64,000 nucleotides of DNA, taken from contig CAZTXS010000006.1 of the NCBI GenBank assembly GCA_964617585.1, positions 1-64,000 on the forward strand, in the 5' to 3' direction. Position 1 is the stretch's first letter. Each line of letters opens with the position of its first letter. The notes beneath the pieces are model-generated. The model had not been told where the DNA came from, did no database searches, and saw only the letters and a program-made list of their open reading frames with translations. A program made the translations under genes and the position numbers. Positions 50,748 through 59,108 of the stretch are shown here, piece after piece. Origin of the DNA: UMGS1601 sp964617585. Its GTDB lineage: Bacteria > Bacillota > Clostridia > Oscillospirales > Ruminococcaceae.

Positions 50748-52169
50748 ATGGGCGGATTTTTCGGAGCGGTTTCATCAAACGATTGTATTTCGGACGTTTT
50801 TTTCGGAACCGACTATCATTCACATTTGGGTACAAGACGCGGAGGTATGACCTCTTATTCTCCTGAACTTGGATTTCAAAGAAGTATTCACAGCATTGAA
50901 AACTCACCCTTCAGAACAAAATTTGAAAAAGATATTGAAAGCATGAGGGGAAACATCTGTATCGGTTGCATAAGCGATACCGACCCTCAACCTATTATGG
51001 CAAGATCAAAGCTCGGATTATACGCAATCTGCACAATAGGCGTTATTACCAATGCAGACGAGCTGATGTCGGAGCTTTTAGACACCGGCTGCGCTAATTT
51101 TGAATCAATGAGCAGCGGAAGCGTTAATTCCTGCGGTCTTATTGCAGCTTTAATTGCGCAGAAAAATTCTTTTGTCGAAGGAATTAAATATGCTCAGGAT
51201 AAAATAAAAGGCACTATGTCGCTTATTATTATGACCGAGGACAGAATTATCGCCGCAAGAGATAAAATGGGCAGACTGCCGATTATAATCGGTAAAAGGT
51301 CCGACGGCTATTGCTTCTCGTTTGAGTCCTTCGCATTTCAGAAGCTCGGTTATAAGACCTGCTATGAACTTCGCTCCGGCGAAATTGTCAGCATTACAAA
51401 AGATGGTTACGACATTCTCTGCGATGGTAATAAAGAAACTAAAATATGTACTTTCCTCTGGACATATTACGGCTATCCAAACGCAGTTTACGAGGGCGTT
51501 AACGTTGAAGCCATGAGAACAAGAAACGGAGAGATAATGGCTGAAACCGATATAAAAAACGGCAGGCTTCCCGACGTTGACTATGTATGCGGCGTTCCCG
51601 ATTCGGGAATACCTCATGCAATAGGCTATGCAAACAAGAGCGGTATCCCATTTGCAAGACCGTTCATCAAATATACGCCTACGTGGCCGAGAAGCTTTAT
51701 GCCTCAGAGTCAGACCATGAGAAATAAGGTTGCAAAAATGAAGCTTATTCCTGTTCACGAGCTTATCGAAGGTAAAAAACTTCTTTTTGTCGACGACAGT
51801 ATAGTAAGAGGAACACAGATGAGGGAAACGGTAGAGTTTCTTTATGAAAACGGAGCTAAGGAAGTACATATGCGTTCGGCTTGTCCGCCGATTATGTACG
51901 GCTGTAAATATCTGAATTTTTCAAGAAGCACTTCCGAGCTTGAGCTTATTGCACGGCAAATTATCGACGAGTTCGAGGGAACGGACGGCGTTAAATACAT
52001 TGAAGAGTACAGCGATTCGAGTACCGAAAGAGGCAAAAAGCTGAGAGATGAAATACGCCGCCGTCTTAAGCTGACTTCTTTGGAATTTCAATCACTTCCG
52101 GGAACAGTAAGAGCTGTAGGAAAGCCGGAATGTGAGCTTTGCACATACTGCTGGAACGGAAAGGAATGA
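50748..52169 (+). CDS. PurF paralogue without catalytic Cys
   Basis: The 473 residues align over their length with amidophosphoribosyltransferase: an N-terminal glutaminase-like domain and a phosphoribosyltransferase domain with the PRPP loop LLFVDDSIVRGTQ intact. The enzyme family needs a Cys at mature residue 1; this protein begins MGGFFGA and has no such Cys. The four Cys that bind the Fe-S cluster in Bacillus PurF are kept (KICTF, YGCKY, ECELC). It may be a PRPP-binding or ammonia-using regulator or partner of PurF. It ends directly before purF. Confidence 0.85.
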   Translation: MGGFFGAVSSNDCISDVFFGTDYHSHLGTRRGGMTSYSPELGFQRSIHSIENSPFRTKFEKDIESMRGNICIGCISDTDPQPIMARSKLGLYAICTIGVITNADELMSELLDTGCANFESMSSGSVNSCGLIAALIAQKNSFVEGIKYAQDKIKGTMSLIIMTEDRIIAARDKMGRLPIIIGKRSDGYCFSFESFAFQKLGYKTCYELRSGEIVSITKDGYDILCDGNKETKICTFLWTYYGYPNAVYEGVNVEAMRTRNGEIMAETDIKNGRLPDVDYVCGVPDSGIPHAIGYANKSGIPFARPFIKYTPTWPRSFMPQSQTMRNKVAKMKLIPVHELIEGKKLLFVDDSIVRGTQMRETVEFLYENGAKEVHMRSACPPIMYGCKYLNFSRSTSELELIARQIIDEFEGTDGVKYIEEYSDSSTERGKKLRDEIRRRLKLTSLEFQSLPGTVRAVGKPECELCTYCWNGKE

Positions 52170-53621
52170 TTGCAGTTGAATAAAGGTCTTCACGAAGAAT
52201 GCGGTGTTTTCGGGATATATTCAAATGAAACCTGCGACGTTGCTTCTTCTGTATATGTAGGGCTTTACGCTCTCCAGCACAGAGGTCAGGAAAGCTGCGG
52301 AATCGTTGTCAACGACGACGGGGTTTTCCATCATCATAAAGATTTGGGACTTGTTCACGAGGTTTTTAATAAAGATACCTTAGCGCATCTGGGAAACGGT
52401 CAAATAGCTATCGGACACGTCAGATATTCGACAACGGGAAATTCCAATCGTTCCAACGCTCAGCCCTTGGTCGTCAGGCACATAAAAGGACCTATGTCTA
52501 TTGCCCATAACGGTAATCTTGTAAATGCGCTTCAGCTCAGACGTGAATATGAAATGAAGGGCGGTATTTTTCACACTACTAACGATACAGAGGTTATTTC
52601 ATACGCTGTGACCGAACAGAGATTAGTATGCGGTTCTATTGAAGAAGCTGTCGAAAAGGCGATGAATAAAATCAAGGGCGCATATTCTATTCTTGTTATG
52701 TCCCCTACTAAGCTTATTGCGGCGAGAGATCCAAACGGCTTCAGACCCTTATGCTTAGGTAAAACACCGAACGGCTATGTGGTTTCCTCTGAAAGCTGCG
52801 CTTTTGAAAGCATTGGAGCTAAATTTATCCGCGACGTTAAGCCGGGAGAAATTATCGTCATTGACAGAAAAGGATTGAGAAGCATCGAAACACACTGCGG
52901 TAATAAAGGTACTGTCTGCGTTTTTGAGTATGTGTATTTTGCAAGGCCTGACTCGGTTATTGAGGGGTCGAGCGTTCACAAAGCAAGACTGAGAGCCGGT
53001 AAATACCTATGGCGTGAGCATCCGGTTGACGCAGACGTTATTATAGGCGTTCCCGATTCGGGACTTGACGCCGCTCTGGGCTTCGCCAAAGAAAGCGGTA
53101 TACCCTACGGCATAGGCTTTATAAAAAACAGATATATAGGCAGAACGTTTATTCAGCCTACTCAGACCGAACGTACAAACTCAGTTAAAATCAAGCTCAA
53201 CGCTATCTCGGACACCGTAAAGGGAAAACGTGTTGTCATGATAGACGACAGTATCGTAAGAGGTACGACTATGAGAAGAATAGTCAATCTTCTGCGTGAC
53301 GCAGGCGCTAAGGAGGTTCACGTAAGAATTTCCTCTCCCCCGTTTATTGCGCCCTGTTATTTCGGTACGGATATTGACAGCAAGGATAAGCTTATAGCCT
53401 GTCAGAAGAATTCCGTTGATGAAATATGCGAAAGTATAGGAGCGGACAGCCTGGGTTATCTAAGCGTTGAAAACGTTAAAAAGCTTGCCGGCATTTCCCA
53501 TTGCGATTTCTGCGTAGGGTGCTTTACCGAAAACTATCCTATAGAGGTACCTAAAGAAACGCCTAAGGATAAGTTTGAATTCAAGATTAACAATAATCAG
53601 CTTTCGCTTGATATTGAATAG
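52170..53621 (+). CDS. purF: Amidophosphoribosyltransferase
   Basis: 483 residues from TTG 52170 (52176 possible), with GGAAAGGAA upstream. First step of purine synthesis: PRPP plus glutamine to phosphoribosylamine. A short propeptide precedes EECGVFGIY, whose Cys becomes the N-terminal nucleophile. QHRGQESCGI, NGNLVN, the PRPP loop VVMIDDSIVRGTT and the Fe-S Cys of HCDFCVGCF are present. The upstream paralogue lacks that Cys. Confidence 0.96.
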   Translation: MQLNKGLHEECGVFGIYSNETCDVASSVYVGLYALQHRGQESCGIVVNDDGVFHHHKDLGLVHEVFNKDTLAHLGNGQIAIGHVRYSTTGNSNRSNAQPLVVRHIKGPMSIAHNGNLVNALQLRREYEMKGGIFHTTNDTEVISYAVTEQRLVCGSIEEAVEKAMNKIKGAYSILVMSPTKLIAARDPNGFRPLCLGKTPNGYVVSSESCAFESIGAKFIRDVKPGEIIVIDRKGLRSIETHCGNKGTVCVFEYVYFARPDSVIEGSSVHKARLRAGKYLWREHPVDADVIIGVPDSGLDAALGFAKESGIPYGIGFIKNRYIGRTFIQPTQTERTNSVKIKLNAISDTVKGKRVVMIDDSIVRGTTMRRIVNLLRDAGAKEVHVRISSPPFIAPCYFGTDIDSKDKLIACQKNSVDEICESIGADSLGYLSVENVKKLAGISHCDFCVGCFTENYPIEVPKETPKDKFEFKINNNQLSLDIE

Positions 53622-53663
53622 ACAAAATATAAACCGTGAGTTTTCACATAAAGGAGAAAAGGT

Positions 53664-54698
53664 ATGAAAAGTTTTTCAGACAGTTATAAAGAAGCCGGAG
53701 TTGACGTAACAGCCGGTTATAAGGCTGTTGAACTTATGAAGCAGCACGTTGCCAAAACAATCACCGATAACGTTTTATCGGGACTCGGAGGCTTCGGCGG
53801 TCTTTATGAGCTTGACGTCGCAAATATCGGCAAGCCTGTTTTGGTTTCGGGAACGGACGGTGTAGGCACAAAACTTAAAATAGCTTTCCTGATGGATAAG
53901 CACAACACAGTCGGAATCGACTGCGTGGCAATGTGCGTAAACGACATAATCTGCTGCGGAGCAAAGCCTCAGTTTTTCCTTGACTATATAGCAGTCGGTA
54001 AAAACATTCCCGAAAAGGTTGCAGATATAGTATCGGGAGTTGCCGAGGGCTGCGTTCAGTCGGGCTGCGCACTCATCGGCGGAGAAACCGCTGAAATGCC
54101 GGGATTTTACCCTGAAGACGAATATGACCTGGCAGGCTTTTCTGTAGGAGTTGTAGACAAGGATAAAATTCTTAAGCCCGATACGCAAAAAGCCGGAGAT
54201 ATAATGATAGGAATCAAGTCAAGCGGCGTTCATTCAAACGGATTCTCTCTGGTGAGAAAGGTCTTTTCTGTTTCTGAATCCAATCTGGCAAGGCATATAA
54301 GTGAACTGGGAAAAACCTTGGGAGAAACGCTTTTGACTCCGACAAAAATATATGTTAATGCAATTATGAACGTTCTTGACGTCTGCACTGTTAAAGCTAT
54401 ATCTCATATAACCGGCGGAGGCTTTTATGAAAACATTCCACGTTCACTGCCAAACGGAATTTCAGCTAAAATTGAAAAATCCGCTGTGCATATACTGCCT
54501 ATATTCGACGTCATTGCGTCTACCGGAAAGATTCCCGAAAGAGATATGTTCAACACATTCAACATGGGAGTCGGCATGACCGTCGTCGTTGATAAAAACG
54601 ATGCCGACAAAGCAATAGAAGCAATTAAAGCAGCAGGCGAAGAAGCTTACGTTCTCGGCGAGCTTATTGAAAGCGAAGAGGGCGTTATCATCTGTTAG
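53664..54698 (+). CDS. purM: AIR synthetase
   Basis: 344 residues. Closes the imidazole ring of FGAM with ATP. YKEAGVDVTAGYKAVELMK, GTDGVGTKLKIA and CGAKPQFFLDYIAVGK lead to ALIGGETAEMPGFYPEDEYDLAGF. AAAGGAGAAAAGGT precedes the ATG. Normal length. The genes for the preceding step (purL, purQ, purS) are not in the window. Confidence 0.97.
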   Translation: MKSFSDSYKEAGVDVTAGYKAVELMKQHVAKTITDNVLSGLGGFGGLYELDVANIGKPVLVSGTDGVGTKLKIAFLMDKHNTVGIDCVAMCVNDIICCGAKPQFFLDYIAVGKNIPEKVADIVSGVAEGCVQSGCALIGGETAEMPGFYPEDEYDLAGFSVGVVDKDKILKPDTQKAGDIMIGIKSSGVHSNGFSLVRKVFSVSESNLARHISELGKTLGETLLTPTKIYVNAIMNVLDVCTVKAISHITGGGFYENIPRSLPNGISAKIEKSAVHILPIFDVIASTGKIPERDMFNTFNMGVGMTVVVDKNDADKAIEAIKAAGEEAYVLGELIESEEGVIIC

Positions 54699-54737
54699 TC
54701 TTAATATAAAGCACAGAAAGGAAGAATTTCATTTTCT

Positions 54738-55364
54738 ATGAAAAATATTGTAGTTTTGGTTTCGGGCGGCGGAACTAATCTTCAGGCTATTATTGACGCC
54801 GAAAAAAGAGGAGAAATTAAAAGCGGAAAAATCACCTGTGTGATTTCCTCTAAAAAAGATGCTTATGCCTTGGAAAGAGCTGAAAAAAACGGTATAAAAA
54901 CCGTTACACTCCCCAGAAAAGAATATGCAGACAATAAATCATATTCTGAGAAGCTTCTTGAAATACTCGATAAAGAAAAAGCGGATCTAATAGTCTACGC
55001 AGGCTTTATGACAATTCTGGACGAGTGCGTTTGCAAGGCTTATCCCAATAAAATGATGAACGTCCATCCTGCTCTTATCCCTTCTTTCTGCGGAAAAGGC
55101 TTTTACGGACTTCACGTTCACGAAGAAGTTCTTCGGAAAGGCGTTAAGCTGACGGGGGCGACAGTTCATTTTGTAACCGAGGAATGCGACGGCGGTCCTA
55201 TAATTTTGCAGAAGGCTGTAGAGGTTAAGGACAACGATACGCCTGAAATCTTGCAGAAAAGAGTTATGGAGAAAGCCGAGTGGAAGATACTCCCCAAGGC
55301 TGTTTCGCTTTTCTGTGAGGGAAAAATAAAAGTAGTTGGAAACAAAACCATAATATCAGAATAA
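54738..55364 (+). CDS. purN: Glycinamide ribonucleotide formyltransferase
   Basis: 208 residues, using 10-formyltetrahydrofolate. VLVSGGGTNLQAIIDA, VYAGFMTIL, NVHPALIPSFCGKGFYG (catalytic Asn and His) and TEECDGGPIILQKAVEV show the family. The usual KGxxA turn is present as GKGFYG. GAAAGGAAG lies before the ATG. Normal length. Confidence 0.95.
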   Translation: MKNIVVLVSGGGTNLQAIIDAEKRGEIKSGKITCVISSKKDAYALERAEKNGIKTVTLPRKEYADNKSYSEKLLEILDKEKADLIVYAGFMTILDECVCKAYPNKMMNVHPALIPSFCGKGFYGLHVHEEVLRKGVKLTGATVHFVTEECDGGPIILQKAVEVKDNDTPEILQKRVMEKAEWKILPKAVSLFCEGKIKVVGNKTIISE

Positions 55365-55378
55365 AACGGAGGGATTTT

Positions 55379-56092
55379 ATGAAAACGCTTGATATTTATG
55401 AAGAGCTTAAAAACAATTCATACCCGGGAAGAGGTATAATTATCGGCAGGTCAGCCGATGGAAAAAACGCTGTTACCGCATATTTCATTATGGGCAGAAG
55501 CGTAAACTCAAGAAACAGGGTGTTTACACCTACTGACGACGGTATCAAGACCGAAGCATTCGACCCGTCGAAGCTTACAGACCCGCATCTTATCATATAC
55601 TCCCCTGTCAGGGTTTTGGGAAACAAAATCATAGTTACAAACGGCGATCAGACGGATACAATATATGAGCTTATGGACAAACAACAGACTTTTGAACAGG
55701 CTCTTCGCACCAGAGAATTTGAAGACGACTCTCCTAATTTCACGCCGCGTATTTCAGGAATTATGCACATTGAGGACAATACCTACAACTACGCAATGTC
55801 AATTTTAAAATCAGCTGACGGTAATCCTGATTCCTGCGAAAGATTTACATACACCTATACTGATCCGCTCAACGGCGAGGGCAGATTTATTCACACATAT
55901 ATGGGCGATGGAAATCCGCTTCCCAGCTTTGAGGGAGAGCCTAAGAAAATTTTCATACCGAACGATATAAACGAGTTTTCACAGGGCTTGTGGGAAAGTC
56001 TTAACGAAGATAATAAAGTTTCTCTTTTTGTCAGATTCATCAATCTTGAAACCAAAAAGGCTGAAACTGTAATTATAAACAAAAACAAATAA
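55379..56092 (+). CDS. IMP cyclohydrolase, PurO-like
   Basis: 237 residues of the PurO-like IMP cyclohydrolase family (PF07826 type), first known in archaea: SYPGRGIIIGRSADGKNAVTAYFIMGRSVNSRNRVF at the start. It closes the purine ring to give IMP. In most bacteria this is the N-terminal domain of PurH; here a stand-alone enzyme does it and the next gene carries only the transformylase. It sits 14 nt after purN with GGAGGG before the ATG. Confidence 0.88.
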   Translation: MKTLDIYEELKNNSYPGRGIIIGRSADGKNAVTAYFIMGRSVNSRNRVFTPTDDGIKTEAFDPSKLTDPHLIIYSPVRVLGNKIIVTNGDQTDTIYELMDKQQTFEQALRTREFEDDSPNFTPRISGIMHIEDNTYNYAMSILKSADGNPDSCERFTYTYTDPLNGEGRFIHTYMGDGNPLPSFEGEPKKIFIPNDINEFSQGLWESLNEDNKVSLFVRFINLETKKAETVIINKNK

Positions 56093-56112
56093 AATGTGAA
56101 AGGATAGATAAA

Positions 56113-57297
56113 ATGGCTAATGATATGCAATTAAAATACGGCTGCAATCCTAATCAGAAGCCGTCAAAGGTTTATATGGCTGACGGAAGCGAGCTTCCTA
56201 TAACAGTGCTTAACGGAAAACCCGGTTATATAAATCTCCTTGACGCTTTCAACGGCTGGCAGCTTGTAAAAGAACTCAAAAAAGCAACGGGCGTATGTGC
56301 GGCAACATCCTTCAAGCACGTTTCTCCCGCAGGTGCGGCAATAGGCAGACCTCTTTCAGACACGCTAAAAAAAATCTACTGGGTTGACGATTTAGGAGAG
56401 CTTTCACCTATGGCCTGCGCTTATGCAAGAGCAAGAGGAGCGGACAGAATGTCATCATACGGAGATTTCATCGCTTTGTCTGACGAATGTGACGTTTGTA
56501 CTGCTAAAATGATTCAGAGAGAGGTTTCCGACGGAATTATCGCTCCCTCCTATACGTCTGAAGCTCTGGAAATTCTCAAAAGCAAAAGAAAAGGCACATA
56601 CAACATCATACAAATCGATGAGAACTATGTTCCCGACCCAATAGAAACAAAACAGGTTTACGGTGTTTCTTTTGAGCAGGGCAGAAACGAGCTTGACATA
56701 AACAGAGAAATGATTTTGAAGGATATTGTTACAAACAACAAAAACATTCCCGACGATAAGGTTGACGACCTGATTATTTCGCTTATAACCTTGAAATACA
56801 CTCAGTCAAACAGCGTATGCTATGTTAAAGACGGACAGGCAATCGGTATAGGAGCGGGTCAGCAGTCAAGAATTCACTGCACAAGACTTGCAGGAAACAA
56901 GGCTGATAACTGGTGGCTAAGACAATCGACTCAGGTGCTTGCACTTGATTTCAAGGACGATATTCGCCGTCCTGACAGAGATAACGCAATAGACGTTTAT
57001 ATTTCAGACGAATATGAGGACGTTCTTGCCGAGGGAGTTTGGCAGAATACCTTTAAGACAAAACCTCCCGTATTCACCAGAGAGGAGAAAAAAGCTTGGC
57101 TTGAAAAGAACACTGACGTAGCGTTAGGTTCAGACGCATTCTTCCCGTTCGGCGATAATATTGAACGTGCAAGAAAAAGCGGCGTCGCTTATATAGCAGA
57201 GCCGGGCGGTTCAATAAGAGATGACAATGTTATTGAAACCTGCAATAAGTACGGAATTGCAATGTGCTTTACAGGAATAAGACTATTCCATCATTAA
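56113..57297 (+). CDS. AICAR formyltransferase, stand-alone
   Basis: 394 residues that match the C-terminal part of PurH only: KHVSPAGAAIGRPL (catalytic Lys-His), LKYTQSNSVCYVKDGQAIGIGAGQQSRIHCTRLAGNKAD and AEPGGSIRDDNVIETC. It adds the last formyl carbon. The MGS-like cyclohydrolase domain of fused PurH is missing and supplied in trans by the PurO-like gene upstream. AAAGGATAG precedes the ATG. Confidence 0.93.
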   Translation: MANDMQLKYGCNPNQKPSKVYMADGSELPITVLNGKPGYINLLDAFNGWQLVKELKKATGVCAATSFKHVSPAGAAIGRPLSDTLKKIYWVDDLGELSPMACAYARARGADRMSSYGDFIALSDECDVCTAKMIQREVSDGIIAPSYTSEALEILKSKRKGTYNIIQIDENYVPDPIETKQVYGVSFEQGRNELDINREMILKDIVTNNKNIPDDKVDDLIISLITLKYTQSNSVCYVKDGQAIGIGAGQQSRIHCTRLAGNKADNWWLRQSTQVLALDFKDDIRRPDRDNAIDVYISDEYEDVLAEGVWQNTFKTKPPVFTREEKKAWLEKNTDVALGSDAFFPFGDNIERARKSGVAYIAEPGGSIRDDNVIETCNKYGIAMCFTGIRLFHH

Positions 57298-57303
57298 AAG
57301 AAA

Positions 57304-57409
57304 TATAACTTAGGCAAGATGTCCCCCGCCTCTATAGGCGGCGGGTTCCATTATCCGGTCGGCACTGTCGACCATTGCCACGTTGAACGACGGGCAAGCC
57401 CTTATTGAA
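57304..57409 (-). repeat. Family A repeat, copy 7, inside the purine operon
   Basis: Reverse orientation, 106 nt. Left TATAACTTAGGCAAGATG, right GGGCAAGCCCTTATTGAA, with the CCGCCT/AGGCGG hairpin and a GGTCG/CGACC hairpin. It lies between the AICAR formyltransferase gene and purD. Confidence 0.85.
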
Positions 57410-57454
57410 TTTAGATTTTTAAGCCATTAAACAGCAAAGGTATGGTGATTGATT

Positions 57455-58810
57455 ATGAATATATTAGTTGTCGGAGGAGGCGGACGCGAGCACGCTGTTA
57501 TTATGAAGCTTGCTGAGTCGCCCAAGGTTGATAAGCTTTACTGCACGCCGGGAAACGGCGGCATTTCAAAGTACGCTCAGTGCTTTGACGTAGGTGCGTG
57601 CGATATTGACGGAGTTGTAGCTCTTGCTAAAAAGCTTGAAGTCGATATGGTTGTTGTAACGCCTGACGACCCTTTGGTTCTGGGCATGGTTGACGCTCTT
57701 CAGGCGGAGGGCTTTATGACCTTCGGACCAAAAAAGAATGCTGCAATAATCGAAGGTTCTAAAGTGTTTTCCAAAGAGCTTATGAAAAAATACGGTATTC
57801 CAACGGCTGATTATAAGGTGTTCACGGACAGTCAAAAGGCTGTTGATTATATCAAGAAGCAAAACTCCTATCCCACTGTAGTTAAAGCCGACGGTCTGGC
57901 ACTGGGAAAAGGCGTTATTATTGCCGAGGACGAAGCTCAAGCTGTTGAAGCAGTTAATTCTATTATGAATGATAAAATCTTCGGTGAAAGCGGCTCTAAG
58001 CTTGTTGTTGAAGAATTTCTTACAGGCCCTGAGGTTTCCGTGCTGTCATTTACCGACGGCAAAACTATAGTTCCCATGATTTCCTCAATGGACCACAAAC
58101 GTGCTCTGGACGGCGATAAGGGACTTAACACCGGCGGAATGGGTACTGTCGCTCCTAATCCTTATTATACGGACGACATTGCAAAAGAGTGTATGGAAAA
58201 TATATTCAAACCCACTATTGATGCCATGAACGCCGAAGGCAGAACCTTTGAGGGATGTCTGTACTTCGGTCTTATGCTCACGCCGAAGGGTCCTAAGGTC
58301 ATTGAATACAACTGCCGTTTCGGAGATCCCGAAACCCAGGTTGTTCTGCCTATGCTTGACGGCGATTTGTGCGAGATTTTTGAAGCGATTTATAACCACG
58401 AGCTTGATAAGGCTTCAATTAAATGGAAGCAGGGCTTTTGCGCCTGTGTTGTAATGGCAAGCGGAGGATACCCTAAGTCGTACCCTAAGGGTCTTGAAAT
58501 TTCGGGACTTGATGATAAAGGACAGATTGAAAACGCTTTTGTTTACCACGCAGGAACAAAGCTTGAAAACGGAAAGTTTAAAACAAACGGCGGACGTGTT
58601 TTGGGAGTTACCTGTAATGCGCTGACGCTTCAGGGAGCTTTAGATAAATCATATGACGCTGTTTCAAAGATTCAGTGGGAAAACGTCCATGTAAGAAAGG
58701 ATATAGGAAAGCGTGCTTTAGAAGCACTTGACGATGATCCTCTTGCACTGCATTACAAAGACGATATGGAGGACTATATCGAAGAAAACGGAGTATATCT
58801 TAGGCAATAA
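57455..58810 (+). CDS. purD: Phosphoribosylamine-glycine ligase
   Basis: 451 residues from ATG 57455 (GGTGATTG upstream). ATP-grasp enzyme joining glycine to phosphoribosylamine. NILVVGGGGREHAVIMKLAES, VVTPDDPLVLGMVDAL, VVKADGLALGKGVII (ATP-grasp loop) and EYNCRFGDPETQVVLP are conserved. Last gene of the purine operon; a terminator follows. Repeat A7 lies in front of it. Confidence 0.96.
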   Translation: MNILVVGGGGREHAVIMKLAESPKVDKLYCTPGNGGISKYAQCFDVGACDIDGVVALAKKLEVDMVVVTPDDPLVLGMVDALQAEGFMTFGPKKNAAIIEGSKVFSKELMKKYGIPTADYKVFTDSQKAVDYIKKQNSYPTVVKADGLALGKGVIIAEDEAQAVEAVNSIMNDKIFGESGSKLVVEEFLTGPEVSVLSFTDGKTIVPMISSMDHKRALDGDKGLNTGGMGTVAPNPYYTDDIAKECMENIFKPTIDAMNAEGRTFEGCLYFGLMLTPKGPKVIEYNCRFGDPETQVVLPMLDGDLCEIFEAIYNHELDKASIKWKQGFCACVVMASGGYPKSYPKGLEISGLDDKGQIENAFVYHAGTKLENGKFKTNGGRVLGVTCNALTLQGALDKSYDAVSKIQWENVHVRKDIGKRALEALDDDPLALHYKDDMEDYIEENGVYLRQ

Positions 58811-58826
58811 AACATAACTATAAACA

Positions 58827-58862
58827 AAAACAGCTTATAGTAAACAAACTATAAGCTGTTTT
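58827..58862 (+). terminator. Terminator of the purine operon
   Basis: AAAACAGCTTATAGT pairs perfectly with ACTATAAGCTGTTTT around AAACAA, 17 nt after the purD stop. Confidence 0.9.
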
Positions 58863-58869
58863 CTTTTCG

Positions 58870-58978
58870 TTCAATAAGGGCTTGCCCCGTCATTCAACAT
58901 GGCAAGAGTCTGCATTGCCGGCCGACCGGTCAGTAGTGGATTGTATCACTCCACTGACCGGATAATATCTAAGTTATA
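58870..58978 (+). repeat. Family A repeat, copy 8
   Basis: TTCAATAAGGGCTTGCCCC at the left, ATCTAAGTTATA at the right, 109 nt. It keeps the large hairpin CCGGTCAGT/ACTGACCGG with inner GTGGA/TCCAC; the CCGCCT/AGGCGG part is deleted. Confidence 0.8.
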
Positions 58979-58998
58979 CTGTACTTAAATCAACCAAC

Positions 58999-59028
58999 GC
59001 CATATTTAGATGTTTTCATATGGCTTTT
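58999..59028 (+). terminator. Weak terminator-like hairpin
   Basis: GCCATAT/ATATGGC followed by TTTTA, between repeat A8 and repeat B2. Confidence 0.4.
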
Positions 59029-59040
59029 AAAAATATAAAC

Positions 59041-59098
59041 CTGCCTTTACTCAGATCCTAACATTTTACAATCTCCTAAAAGGCAGACTGAGTGCAGC
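59041..59098 (-). repeat. Family B repeat, copy 2
   Basis: Ends CTGCCTTTA and TAAAAGGCAG form an inverted repeat. The minus-strand core is AGGAGATTGTAAAATGTTA. It lies 10 nt after the stop of the DUF1275 gene. Confidence 0.75.
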
Positions 59099-59108
59099 TC
59101 TACGCTGC

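Noticed and set aside
51150..51869. 239-residue minus-strand ORF inside the PurF paralogue
   Set aside because: Shadow of the well-supported plus-strand gene; no ribosome site and atypical composition.
53775..54188. 137-residue minus-strand ORF inside purM
   Set aside because: Overlaps a certain gene completely and looks like no known protein.
5460..58978. CRISPR array made of the repeated elements
   Set aside because: Copies are far apart, differ in length and orientation, and there are no spacers or cas genes.
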